This document shows positions 1 to 5,808 of a stretch of DNA of 6,597 bases, one piece after another. Source of the DNA: PNKC01 sp039917655. Lineage in GTDB: Bacteria; Chloroflexota; Dehalococcoidia; Tepidiformales; Tepidiformaceae. The position numbers were made by a program, and so were the translations under genes. The notes under the pieces were generated by a model. The model made no database searches and was not told the DNA's origin. It was given only the letters and a program-made list of their open reading frames with translations. Numbering within the stretch: the first letter of the stretch is position 1; each line of letters starts with the position of its first letter. The stretch covers positions 1 to 6,597 of the forward strand of contig JBDSJC010000131.1 in assembly GCA_039917655.1 (NCBI GenBank). The letters run 5' to 3'.

Positions 1-43
1 GTCAATACAACCGTTAAAGGCATACATCTGTCAAGCCGCGTCC

Positions 44-67
44 GTGTCCCGTGTCCCGTGTCCCGTG
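44..67. repeat. 7-bp tandem repeat GTGTCCC, about 3.4 copies
   Basis: Three perfect head-to-tail copies of GTGTCCC (44-50, 51-57, 58-64) are followed by a partial GTG. They lie in the non-coding leader upstream of the TetR gene. A unit this short with few copies fits simple replication slippage. It lies just upstream of the proposed promoter, so copy number could shift spacing to anything further upstream, but nothing in the sequence shows a function. Confidence 0.8.
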
Positions 68-80
68 GCCGCCCGCGACT

Positions 81-109
81 TTGTCGGGTTTGGACGGAGC
101 GACTAGACA
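81..109 (+). promoter_or_regulatory. candidate sigma70-type promoter for the TetR-acyl-CoA dehydrogenase unit
   Basis: A -35-like TTGTCG (81-86) and a -10-like TAGACA (104-109) are separated by exactly 17 bp. Transcription would begin near 116, leaving a leader of about 45-80 nt depending on the start codon used. The -10 overlaps the dyad GACA-AAC-TGTC (106-116), a good position for repression by the downstream TetR protein. The match to consensus is only partial (4/6 and 3/6), so this is a candidate by inspection. Confidence 0.35.
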
Positions 110-116
110 AACTGTC
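106..116. promoter_or_regulatory. inverted repeat, candidate TetR operator
   Basis: GACA-AAC-TGTC is a dyad with 4-bp arms that overlaps the candidate -10 element. Its right half lies inside an 8-bp word, CTGTCAAG (112-119), that recurs directly at 28-35. TetR regulators commonly bind short palindromes near their own promoter. The arms are short, so chance occurrence is quite possible. Confidence 0.3.
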
Positions 117-153
117 AAGTGTTGAGCCAGACTAAGCGAACTTGAGCTTTTCG

Positions 154-178
154 TTCGATATGATCGAAGCTCGCTTCG
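154..178. promoter_or_regulatory. two overlapping dyads around the TetR start, candidate operator
   Basis: TTCGAT-ATG-ATCGAA (154-168) is a perfect 15-bp dyad with 6-bp arms. It overlaps CGAAGC-TC-GCTTCG (165-178), a perfect 14-bp dyad with 6-bp arms. Both sizes suit a TetR-family dimer. The first is centred on a possible ATG start at 160-162. If translation really begins at 181 or 196, both dyads are leader DNA, which would favour an operator role. If the start is 160 they fall in codons 1-6. Confidence 0.35.
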
Positions 179-891
179 GCATGACGTCTTTTCCTATGAG
201 CAATCGCCACCTGGGCACATCCTCGCCCGCCCGCCGTGATCTGACCGCTGCCGCTGAGGTAGCGAGTCGCGACCTCGTCATTGCCGCTGCGGGAGAACTC
301 ATCCGAGAGAGCGGCTATTCGGCGCTCACTGTCGATGACGTGCGTCTTCGTGCCGGCGTGTCCCGGGCCACGTTCTACTTCTACTTTCGGAACAAGACGC
401 ACCTTCTCATCTCTACGGCGAGCACCGTCATGGACGAGCTGTTTGAGGTGGCTGGGAAGAACTACCCGGAGAGGGACGAGTTCGCCCGCATCGTACTTGC
501 GAATGTCGCCTACCTTTCCGTGTGGCTGCGCCAGTCGGCGATCCTGGGCGAGTTCTACGCACTCTCGCTGGTGGACTCGGAAGTGCGAGAGAACTACGCC
601 TCGTACCGCGACAAGTTCGAAGCGCGCATCACCGGCCGGCTGGCGCGGCTGCTGGAGCAGGGCCGGATCCCACGATGTTCGCCGGCCTTGCTGGCCGCTT
701 CGCTCTCGTCGATGGTCGAGTTTTCGGCATTCCGCTTCTTCTGCTACGCGGGCGACCCGATCTCGGGCGGACGAAGCTTCACGGACCTAGTGGAGACACT
801 GTCCGAATCCTGGTACCGCGCCGTCTACGGCAAGATGCCGGGGTACGAATACGACTACGCACAGCACGAACCAGAGGTGGGCCAGGCATGA
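160..891 (+). CDS. TetR/AcrR-family transcriptional regulator
   Basis: This is a probable ligand-responsive DNA-binding repressor of about 243 residues from this start, close to the family's usual size or slightly longer. The N-terminal TetR helix-turn-helix is clear: a helix around residues 38-50 (RDLVIAAAGELIRE), then the recognition region LTVDDVRLRAGVSRATFYFYF at about 56-76, followed by the typical NKTHLL. The remaining helical part should be the ligand and dimerisation domain, which cannot be assigned to a ligand. The stop codon overlaps the ATG of the acyl-CoA dehydrogenase by 4 bp, so the pair is co-transcribed and the dehydrogenase is the likely target. The start is uncertain: TTG 142 and ATG 160, 181 and 196 are all in frame, none has a convincing Shine-Dalgarno sequence, and the HTH does not need residues before 196. 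ATG 160 is chosen as the ATG nearest the candidate promoter. Confidence 0.9.
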   Translation: MIEARFGMTSFPMSNRHLGTSSPARRDLTAAAEVASRDLVIAAAGELIRESGYSALTVDDVRLRAGVSRATFYFYFRNKTHLLISTASTVMDELFEVAGKNYPERDEFARIVLANVAYLSVWLRQSAILGEFYALSLVDSEVRENYASYRDKFEARITGRLARLLEQGRIPRCSPALLAASLSSMVEFSAFRFFCYAGDPISGGRSFTDLVETLSESWYRAVYGKMPGYEYDYAQHEPEVGQA

Positions 892-2054
892 ATTTCCGAG
901 ACGGTGCAGAAGAGGCTGCTTGGCGGGAGGACGTCCGTCGCTTCGTCGTACAGGAGGCGCCCGAAGAATACCGGGTGCACCACAAGCCACCGGTCGATTC
1001 CTACGGTCTCGGTGACCCAGTCTTCCAACAGTGGCGTGCCGCGGTTGCAAAGCGCGGGCTGCTTGCCGCTCATTGGCCAACGGAGTACGGCGGTGCAAGC
1101 CTTTCCGTGATGCAGCAGTTCATCATGAAGGAGGAGTTCGCCCTCGCCCGGGTGCCACACCCTGGCGGCCGGGCTGTTGAGATGGTGGGGCCAACCGTCA
1201 TCCTGCACGGGAGTGATGCGCAAAAGTCGGATCTGCTTCCCCCGATCCTTGCGGGCGAGCACATCTATTGCCAGGGCTTCTCCGAGCCCGCCGCCGGCAG
1301 CGACCTCGCCGCCGTCCAACTGCGTGCGGTGCGGGAGGGCGACGACTACGTCCTGAACGGCCAGAAGATCTGGACGAGCAACGCGACCACTTGTAACTGG
1401 ATGTTCCTCCTCGTGCGCACGGACTCTGACGTGCCGAAACACCGCGGCATCTCCTACTTGGTCACGCCCATGGACGTCCCTGGCCTTACCGTCCGTCCAA
1501 TCACTGATATGGCCGGCGGCCACGAACTTTGCGAAGCGTTCTTTGACGATGTCCGTATCCCCGCGTCGTACCGGATCGGCGAGGAGAACCGCGGGTGGTA
1601 CGTCGCCATGACGACCCTCGACTTCGAGCGTTCCGGCATCGCCGGGGCGGTCGGAGTCCAACTCGCCGTACTGGACCTTATCGAGGTCCTGCGCGCCCTC
1701 GGCACGCCAGCAACGTACGGGTCCGAACTGGCGGAGCTGTACATCGAAAGCAGCGTCGCCCGCGCAATGGCGGCCCGGATCGCGGACCTGCAGTCCCGGG
1801 GCCAGGTGCCGAACTACGAGGCCTCGATGGTGAAGCTGTTCTCGAGCGAAGTGGGCCGCCGGGTCGCTATCAAGTCGGTCTCCGCTCTCGGCTTGCGGGG
1901 CGCGCTGCTAGAGGGCTCGGCTGGGCAGGAGGTCTTGAGCGGCCGGATCGCCCGGAACTACAGCGGTACTATTCCTACCACCATCGCCGGTGGGACCAGC
2001 GAAGTGCAGCGGGGCATCATCGCCACCCGCGGCCTCGGCCTGCCGCGCGGCTAA
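888..2054 (+). CDS. acyl-CoA dehydrogenase (FadE-type)
   Basis: This is a complete 388-residue FAD-dependent acyl-CoA dehydrogenase, the normal length for the family. It would catalyse alpha,beta-dehydrogenation of an acyl-CoA in the cytoplasm and pass electrons to an ETF. Visible signatures are FSEPAAGSDLA (131-141), GQKIWTSNA (158-166, flavin/substrate region) and the C-terminal AGGTSEVQRGIIATRGLGL (367-385). The usual C-terminal catalytic Glu (the YEGT position of medium-chain enzymes) is Gly here (AGGT). A Glu occurs instead in LDFERSG (E247), the position of the catalytic base in isovaleryl-CoA and long-chain dehydrogenases. This suggests a branched, cyclic or otherwise bulky acyl substrate, which is an inference. 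The ATG overlaps the regulator's stop (ATGA), with GAGG about 12 nt upstream, so translation is probably coupled. The decayed HpaB-like gene follows 27 bp later. The exact substrate cannot be deduced. Confidence 0.95.
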   Translation: MNFRDGAEEAAWREDVRRFVVQEAPEEYRVHHKPPVDSYGLGDPVFQQWRAAVAKRGLLAAHWPTEYGGASLSVMQQFIMKEEFALARVPHPGGRAVEMVGPTVILHGSDAQKSDLLPPILAGEHIYCQGFSEPAAGSDLAAVQLRAVREGDDYVLNGQKIWTSNATTCNWMFLLVRTDSDVPKHRGISYLVTPMDVPGLTVRPITDMAGGHELCEAFFDDVRIPASYRIGEENRGWYVAMTTLDFERSGIAGAVGVQLAVLDLIEVLRALGTPATYGSELAELYIESSVARAMAARIADLQSRGQVPNYEASMVKLFSSEVGRRVAIKSVSALGLRGALLEGSAGQEVLSGRIARNYSGTIPTTIAGGTSEVQRGIIATRGLGLPRG

Positions 2055-2329
2055 CACGTCGCTATAACAAAGAAGCTAGCACAGGACTCAGGACTTCACA
2101 GGAATACATCGAATCGGTAAGGGACGGACGCACCGTATACTACCGCGGCGAAAAGGTGGACGCCGTCACGACCCACCCGGTGATCAAGAAGGCCATCCAT
2201 GACGCCTGCGTGGACTTCGACATGGCCGAAGACCCGAAGCTGCGCGACCGCGCCGTGGTCGAGGAGGGCGGCGACACCTACAGTCGCTACTACAAGATCC
2301 CCGCGAGCGTCGAAGACCTCCTTAAGCGG

Positions 2330-2332
2330 TGA
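2330..2332 (+). other. in-frame premature stop (TGA) in the HpaB-like pseudogene
   Basis: The family homology runs up to DLLKR, meets TGA, and resumes in the same frame with KLIETSTGIGKT. A single substitution such as CGA to TGA would explain it. No recoding signal is evident, and the other lesions downstream argue for ordinary decay. Confidence 0.8.
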
Positions 2333-2554
2333 AAGCTGATCGAGACATCGACCGGCATCGGTAAGACACTGGTGCCGCTGGTGAAGGAGATCGGCACTGA
2401 CGCCCTCTTCGCCCTGCACAAGATCGCCCCTCAGATCGACAAAGCCCACGGCACCTCGTACCTGGAGCGCGTGCAGAAGTTCTACCGGCAACTGTCGGGA
2501 CAACGACCTCACGATCTCCGTGGCGCAGGCCGACGTGAAAGGTGACGGCTCGGC

Positions 2555-2573
2555 CGGACCTTCCGACCGACAT
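2555..2573 (+). other. internal deletion junction in the HpaB-like pseudogene
   Basis: Upstream, frame 3 (codons starting at positions divisible by 3) encodes DVKGDGSAGPSD. Downstream, the frame starting one base later encodes DMNGIIKAGHV. In full-length relatives such as the clostridial 4-hydroxybutyryl-CoA dehydratase, as I recall its sequence, these two segments lie about 150-160 residues apart. Around 450-480 bp of the middle domain, including flavin and substrate contacts, has therefore been lost here. I see no flanking direct repeat long enough to prove the mechanism. Confidence 0.7.
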
Positions 2574-3077
2574 GAACGGGATCATCAAAGCAGGTCACGT
2601 CGGGGAGAAGATCGTCTGGCTGATCAGCTACGCCGAGCCGTTGCGCGCTCACGGAGATGGCGGCCCTGCGCGGCGCGGTCGACAGCCAGGGCATCTTCGC
2701 GCCAGACGCACTGACGACCGAACATGGCGAAGTACCACTTCGCGCACAACTACCACGAAGCCCTGCAGCATGTGCAGGATGTCGCCGGCGGGATGCTGGT
2801 CATGGGGCCGGCCCGGCTGGGAAGACTTCGAGAACGAGGACACCCGCCCCCTGCTGCGCAAGTATCTTGGCAACCGCGCTGGCGTGGATGGCGAGACGCC
2901 CACGCTGGTGATGAACATGGTGAGCGACCTGACGACAGGCGACTTTGGCGGCTATCACGCGGTCCTCGCGTCCACGCGGAAGGCTCGCTGGAGGCGGAGA
3001 AGCTCATGATCTTCCGCGCCTACAACGGCACACGGACGCTGGACTACGCGAAGCAGATCGTCGGCATCACGGAATAA

Positions 3078-3318
3078 CCGGATCCCGGATAGGTGGTTCG
3101 CCGTCCTTGTGCTTCGCAACCGTGCAGCCAAGCCGTGGGGCATGCCCTACGCCCGGCAGAGCCGGGACGTTTGCGAAGCGGTGCCGCGAGATCACCGCGG
3201 ATGGCTAAGAAGGCTTCGTGTCTTCCACTCTACCACTGCGAGAAGCAGGCAATGAAGCGCAGACCGACAAAACGTCCGTCAAAAGACGTGTGTTCGGACT
3301 CTGCCAACTGGGCTGGCC
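3078..3318. other. convergent intergenic region with nested inverted repeats
   Basis: No supportable gene lies between the pseudogene and the convergent PPOX gene. The region holds an outer perfect 9-bp inverted repeat and two smaller palindromes inside it (listed separately), then CCGCG/CGCGG arms at 3184-3188 and 3196-3200. From about 3201 to 3318 I see nothing recognisable. A short open frame there, starting near ATG 3201, has no family resemblance and runs into the opposite gene. No tRNA, rRNA or transposase trace was found. Confidence 0.6.
3111..3179. repeat. nested inverted-repeat structure, possible terminator or structured element
   Basis: GCTTCGCAA (3111-3119) and TTGCGAAGC (3171-3179) are perfect 9-bp inverted repeats 51 bp apart. 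Inside them are the perfect palindrome GGGCATGCCC (3138-3147) and the strong hairpin CCCGGC-AGA-GCCGGG (3152-3166). Together they could fold as a multi-branched cruciform or RNA. The position between convergent units suits a bidirectional terminator, but no clear U-tract follows on either strand. A remnant of a small palindromic repeat element is an alternative. Confidence 0.55.
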
Positions 3319-3837
3319 TTAGTCGCAGGCTACTTCCCCAGCCATCTTCGTGCCCGGGAGGTAATACCGCTTATGCCACATGCCGGTGCCATTTTCATCC
3401 CCAACGGGCATCCGCCACGAGCGGACCAAAGACCCTTCAAGAGGAATCGCAATGAGTCCACGAGGCTGGTCGATCGTCCGCTGGATGTACGCTTCTGCCC
3501 CCTCCGGCGAGCTGTACCGGCGGGCGATCCGGCGGTACTGGTCCCGCCAGATGTCGTCGTCGCCGGTTTCGCGGACGACCGTGGCGAGGCCCTCAACCGT
3601 GACCTTGCGATACGGCAAGGGGTCCTCGTCGATGGTCAAGGCGACGCGTGCATCCCGGCGGATGTTCGCCAGCCAGGATGACTCTGCTCGCGGAGTCATG
3701 TAGATCCTTCCGTCCTCGTAGATGAACCAAGCGGGCGTTACGTGCGGCGCACCCAACACCTTGAGCGTGGCAATACGACAAAGCTTACCGGGTTCGACAA
3801 GGAACGCCTGAACCTCATCCGGGCTCATCTTAGGCAT
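3319..3837 (-). CDS. PPOX-class (pyridoxamine 5'-phosphate oxidase-like) split-barrel flavin/F420 protein
   Basis: The 172-residue product has the single-domain length of the PNPOx-like split-barrel fold, whose members bind FMN, F420 or haem as cytoplasmic dimers. The pattern is typical: GKLCRIATLKVLGAPHVTPAWFI at 17-39 (first barrel strands), then DGRIYMTPRAESSWLANIRR at 42-61, RVALTID at 64-70 and YRKVTVEGLATVV at 76-88 (the V-x-G strand), with a helical tail and a C-terminal RSWRMP strand. Many such proteins are deazaflavin- or flavin-dependent reductases, and the cofactor cannot be fixed here. The start is ATG 3837 because GGAGG lies 6 nt upstream. A longer in-frame start at 3861 would swallow that site. 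It is the last gene of the minus-strand operon, 36 bp after the cyclase, and may act on the cyclase product or on the imported compound. The substrate is unknown. Confidence 0.88.
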   Translation of the reverse strand: MPKMSPDEVQAFLVEPGKLCRIATLKVLGAPHVTPAWFIYEDGRIYMTPRAESSWLANIRRDARVALTIDEDPLPYRKVTVEGLATVVRETGDDDIWRDQYRRIARRYSSPEGAEAYIQRTIDQPRGLIAIPLEGSLVRSWRMPVGDENGTGMWHKRYYLPGTKMAGEVACD

Positions 3838-3843
3838 GACACA

Positions 3844-3848
3844 CCTCC
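3844..3848 (-). promoter_or_regulatory. strong ribosome binding site of the PPOX gene
   Basis: On the minus strand GGAGG stands 6 nt before the ATG at 3837, within the 36-bp gap after the cyclase stop codon. It decides the start of the PPOX gene against the longer in-frame alternative at 3861. Confidence 0.8.
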
Positions 3849-3873
3849 ATGGCTTCGGCACCGCGGCGCCGTG

Positions 3874-4788
3874 CTACTTGATCGCGAGTGGGTTGATGGG
3901 GGACCCCACGGCGCGCGTGAATTTCAATGGCGGGCAACAGAAGAAGAAGTCATAGACGCCATCCGCAGCGCAGTCCGCAGTCAGTTCGTCGAAGTCCAAG
4001 ATTTCACCGAGGGTGACGCCCATATCGCGGATCAAGACCATGTGCACAGGGAGGATGACCGCTGGGTCTTCCCCTGGTATTACTTCAATCGCCCAGTTGT
4101 CCGAGCAGACCGAGGCGACGTCCTTAGCCTTCAGCCATTCGCAGCACGCAAGTCCGAGCCCCGGTTCGCCGCCCATAAAGGCTTTCGGGTCGTTTTCGCG
4201 AACGAACTTGGTGCGCCATCCAGTCCGGAACAGGAGGATATCTCCCGGCTTCACTTCAACACCCTGTGACGATGCAGCATCGTCGAGGTCTTCCGGCGTG
4301 ACGACGTACCCTGCCTCCAACCAATCCACGCCTTTCAACCGGGCAATGTCTAGCAGGACTCCGCGACCTGCAATCCCCTTCGCGAGCTTGTCGATCGAAT
4401 CGTGGTCGGCACCGTGAAGGCCAACCCCGCTCGAAGGGAACCCGTTGTATAGCTGGTCATCGTAGAAGACGTGCGCCAGCGCATCCCACTGTGAGGACCC
4501 TTGTAGTGGCATGAAGATGTAATCGTCGGCAAAGTGGAAGCCGCCGGGGAGGTTCTGGCCTTGGCCGGTCTCGCGCATGAGATGAACGGGATTGATGCGG
4601 TTGCCGCCTGGCTGGGGTCCGTTCTGGTCCATGGGGATGCCCAGGTCGAAGATGACCCCTCGTTTGATGAGTTGCCCGGCCGCAATGAGCCGCTCCGGGG
4701 TAATTAGATTCACTGTGCCCCGTTCGTCATCGGTTCCCCAGCGGCCCCAATTGCTCAGCCGCTTGCCGAGTGAGCGAAAGTCTTCCAT
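3874..4788 (-). CDS. cyclase-family protein (kynurenine formamidase-like hydrolase fold, PF04199 type)
   Basis: The 304-residue product belongs to the larger (about 300 aa) branch of the cyclase family, which includes metal-dependent amide or lactone hydrolases such as bacterial kynurenine formamidase. Visible elements are the N-terminal NWGRWGTDDERGTVNLITPE (13-32), the signature region QGSSQWDALAHVFYDDQLYNG (96-116), RGVLLDIARLKG (142-153), VKPGDILLFRTGW (179-191) and the C-terminal PVHMVLIRDMGVTLGEI (247-263). The classic metal motif HxGTHxDxxxH appears here as Q96-G-S-S-Q100-W-D102-A-L-A-H106: the Asp and last His are kept, and the first two His are replaced by Gln. I believe this substitution is shared by relatives of this length, but the metal and activity are then uncertain. 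The start is ATG 4788 (GAGG 7 nt upstream). An upstream GTG at 4869 lacks support. It lies 111 bp after the permease gene and 36 bp before the PPOX gene, probably in one operon. Confidence 0.9.
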   Translation of the reverse strand: MEDFRSLGKRLSNWGRWGTDDERGTVNLITPERLIAAGQLIKRGVIFDLGIPMDQNGPQPGGNRINPVHLMRETGQGQNLPGGFHFADDYIFMPLQGSSQWDALAHVFYDDQLYNGFPSSGVGLHGADHDSIDKLAKGIAGRGVLLDIARLKGVDWLEAGYVVTPEDLDDAASSQGVEVKPGDILLFRTGWRTKFVRENDPKAFMGGEPGLGLACCEWLKAKDVASVCSDNWAIEVIPGEDPAVILPVHMVLIRDMGVTLGEILDFDELTADCAADGVYDFFFCCPPLKFTRAVGSPINPLAIK

Positions 4789-4899
4789 TGCCGTACCTCT
4801 TCCTTCGTTTAAGGTTCTTGGCCAACAGGGGCGAGGAACGAGGCGGATTGCGTCTCCTACCTTCACCACTAGCCCAACTGTTGTGCTGGGGTCCGCCGC
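4789..4899 (-). other. 111-bp spacer between the permease and cyclase genes
   Basis: This is the longest gap in the minus-strand cluster. It holds the cyclase ribosome binding site (GAGG, 7 nt before ATG 4788). I find no convincing hairpin terminator or promoter, so read-through from the transporter genes is the simplest reading. An internal promoter cannot be excluded. Confidence 0.5.
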
Positions 4900-5808
4900 C
4901 TAGCGCATCCGCAGCTTCGGGTCCGTGATGTCTCGCAGGGAGTCCCCCAGGAGGTTGAGAGAAAGCACGATGATGGAGATAGCGAGGCCCGGCCAGATGG
5001 CCAGCCACGGCTGCTGGAGCATGTACGTTCGTCCGTCAATGCTCAGCATCTGCCCCCACGAGGCGGTCGGCGGCCTGATCCCGAGGCCAAGGAACGACAG
5101 CGCCGCCTCCACGAGGATCGCGACGCCAACCATCACGGACATAATTACGATGATCGAGGCGCTTACGTTCGGGAGTAGGTGCCTGAACATGATCCGCGTG
5201 TTGGAGGCACCAAGAACGTGTGCCGCTTCAACGTACTGGTTGTTCTTCTCCGAAAGAACGGACGCTCGGACGATACGCGCAGTCCCCGGCATAATGAGTA
5301 CGCCGATGGTGAGGATGAGCTGTGAAACGCCCTGGCCCCAGATGGTGATGATAACGAGCGCCAAGATCAGACCTGGTACGGTCATCATGACGTCGATTAG
5401 CCTCTGGATGAGCGTGTCCGTCCAGCCCCCGAAAAAGCCCGTCAAGAGGCCGATTACCGTGCCGATAGCAGTGCCAACTGCTACTGCGCCGAATCCGATC
5501 AGGACAGAGATGCGGGCGCCGTAGACGATCCTACTGAACACGTCGCGGCCGATCGAATCCGTGCCCATGAGGTGCGAGAAACTTGGATCCTCGAGGCGAA
5601 GGCCGACACCTATTTTGTTCGGGGGATAGGGCGCGATGAAGTTTGGTACTGCCGCCATGAGGATGAAGACGATGACAAGCAAGAGGCCAAGAACCCCCAG
5701 CGGCTGACGTCGGGCAGTACGAAGGGCGGAGCGTCCCCGCCGTGTCCACACACCTGGCCGTGGCGGGGCGATTGCCGGGGGGTTCGCGACAGATTGCTCC
5801 GATGCCAT
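4900..5808 (-). CDS. ABC transporter permease, DppC/OppC type (peptide/nickel family)
   Basis: This 302-residue inner-membrane subunit belongs to a peptide/nickel-type ABC importer and pairs with the DppB-type permease encoded just upstream. The family layout is complete: a cytoplasmic N-terminus ending in the RRQPLGVLGL lead (about 34-43), TM1 at about 40-58, the conserved LMGTDSIGRDVFSRIVYGAR (80-99), several TM segments between about 100 and 180, the EAA loop that docks the ATPase, EAAHVLGASNTRIMFRHLLP (194-213), TM segments at about 215-240 and 268-288, and the tail GDSLRDITDPKLR. The start is ATG 5808, whose A overlaps the last base of the upstream permease stop (TAATG), so translation is coupled. 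An ATG at 5847 would force a 40-bp overlap and adds nothing conserved. Substrates of this family include peptides, nickel, glutathione, opines and other small molecules; the sequence does not discriminate. Confidence 0.95.
   Translation of the reverse strand: MASEQSVANPPAIAPPRPGVWTRRGRSALRTARRQPLGVLGLLLVIVFILMAAVPNFIAPYPPNKIGVGLRLEDPSFSHLMGTDSIGRDVFSRIVYGARISVLIGFGAVAVGTAIGTVIGLLTGFFGGWTDTLIQRLIDVMMTVPGLILALVIITIWGQGVSQLILTIGVLIMPGTARIVRASVLSEKNNQYVEAAHVLGASNTRIMFRHLLPNVSASIIVIMSVMVGVAILVEAALSFLGLGIRPPTASWGQMLSIDGRTYMLQQPWLAIWPGLAISIIVLSLNLLGDSLRDITDPKLRMR

Larger units (their letters stand above)
2081..3077 (+). pseudogene. decayed HpaB / 4-hydroxybutyryl-CoA dehydratase-like flavoprotein gene
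   Basis: Reading across frames recovers a protein of the 4-hydroxyphenylacetate 3-hydroxylase / 4-hydroxybutyryl-CoA dehydratase superfamily. The N-terminal part includes EYIESVRDGRTVYYRGEKV and VTTHPVIKKAIHDACVDF, then after the stop GTDALFALHKIAPQIDKAHG and DNDLTISVAQADVKGD. The C-terminal part includes NGIIKAGHVGEKIVWLISYA, NMAKYHFAHNYHEALQHVQD, VAGGMLVMGPA, LTTGDFGGYHAVLA and EGSLEAEKLMIFRAYNGT, with a stop at 3075-3077. Lesions are an in-frame TGA at 2330-2332, +1 near 2497-2499, a large deletion junction with frame change at about 2555-2573, -2 near 2644-2648, +1 near 2720, +1 at about 2811-2818 and -1 near 2971. No start codon lies in frame before the homology begins; ACA at 2081 sits where ATG would be expected. 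Roughly 150 residues of the central domain are missing compared with full-length relatives. The cysteines that bind the Fe-S cluster in the true dehydratase are absent from the preserved part, so the ancestor was more likely an HpaB-like flavin hydroxylase or an unassigned relative. Confidence 0.85.

Noticed and set aside
44..67. CRISPR repeats
   Set aside because: The unit is 7 bp and head-to-tail with no spacers.
522..887. N-terminal extension of the acyl-CoA dehydrogenase back to position 522
   Set aside because: It overlaps the TetR gene in another frame, and the family N-terminus fits the ATG at 888 with its ATGA overlap.
855..1661. 268-residue open frame on the minus strand inside the acyl-CoA dehydrogenase gene
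   Set aside because: Antisense shadow of a strongly conserved gene. Its translation shows no family resemblance and arises from G/C-rich third positions.
2330..2332. Recoded TGA (selenocysteine or readthrough) in the HpaB-like gene
   Set aside because: Six further frame-breaking or deletion lesions and the missing start codon make ordinary pseudogenisation far simpler.
3111..3179. Integron attC site
   Set aside because: The paired arms lack proper RYYYAAC and GTTRRRY core sites and no integrase or cassette structure is present.
4925..5524. 199-residue plus-strand open frame inside the DppC-type permease gene
   Set aside because: Antisense shadow; composition is unlike a real protein and the permease frame is fully conserved.
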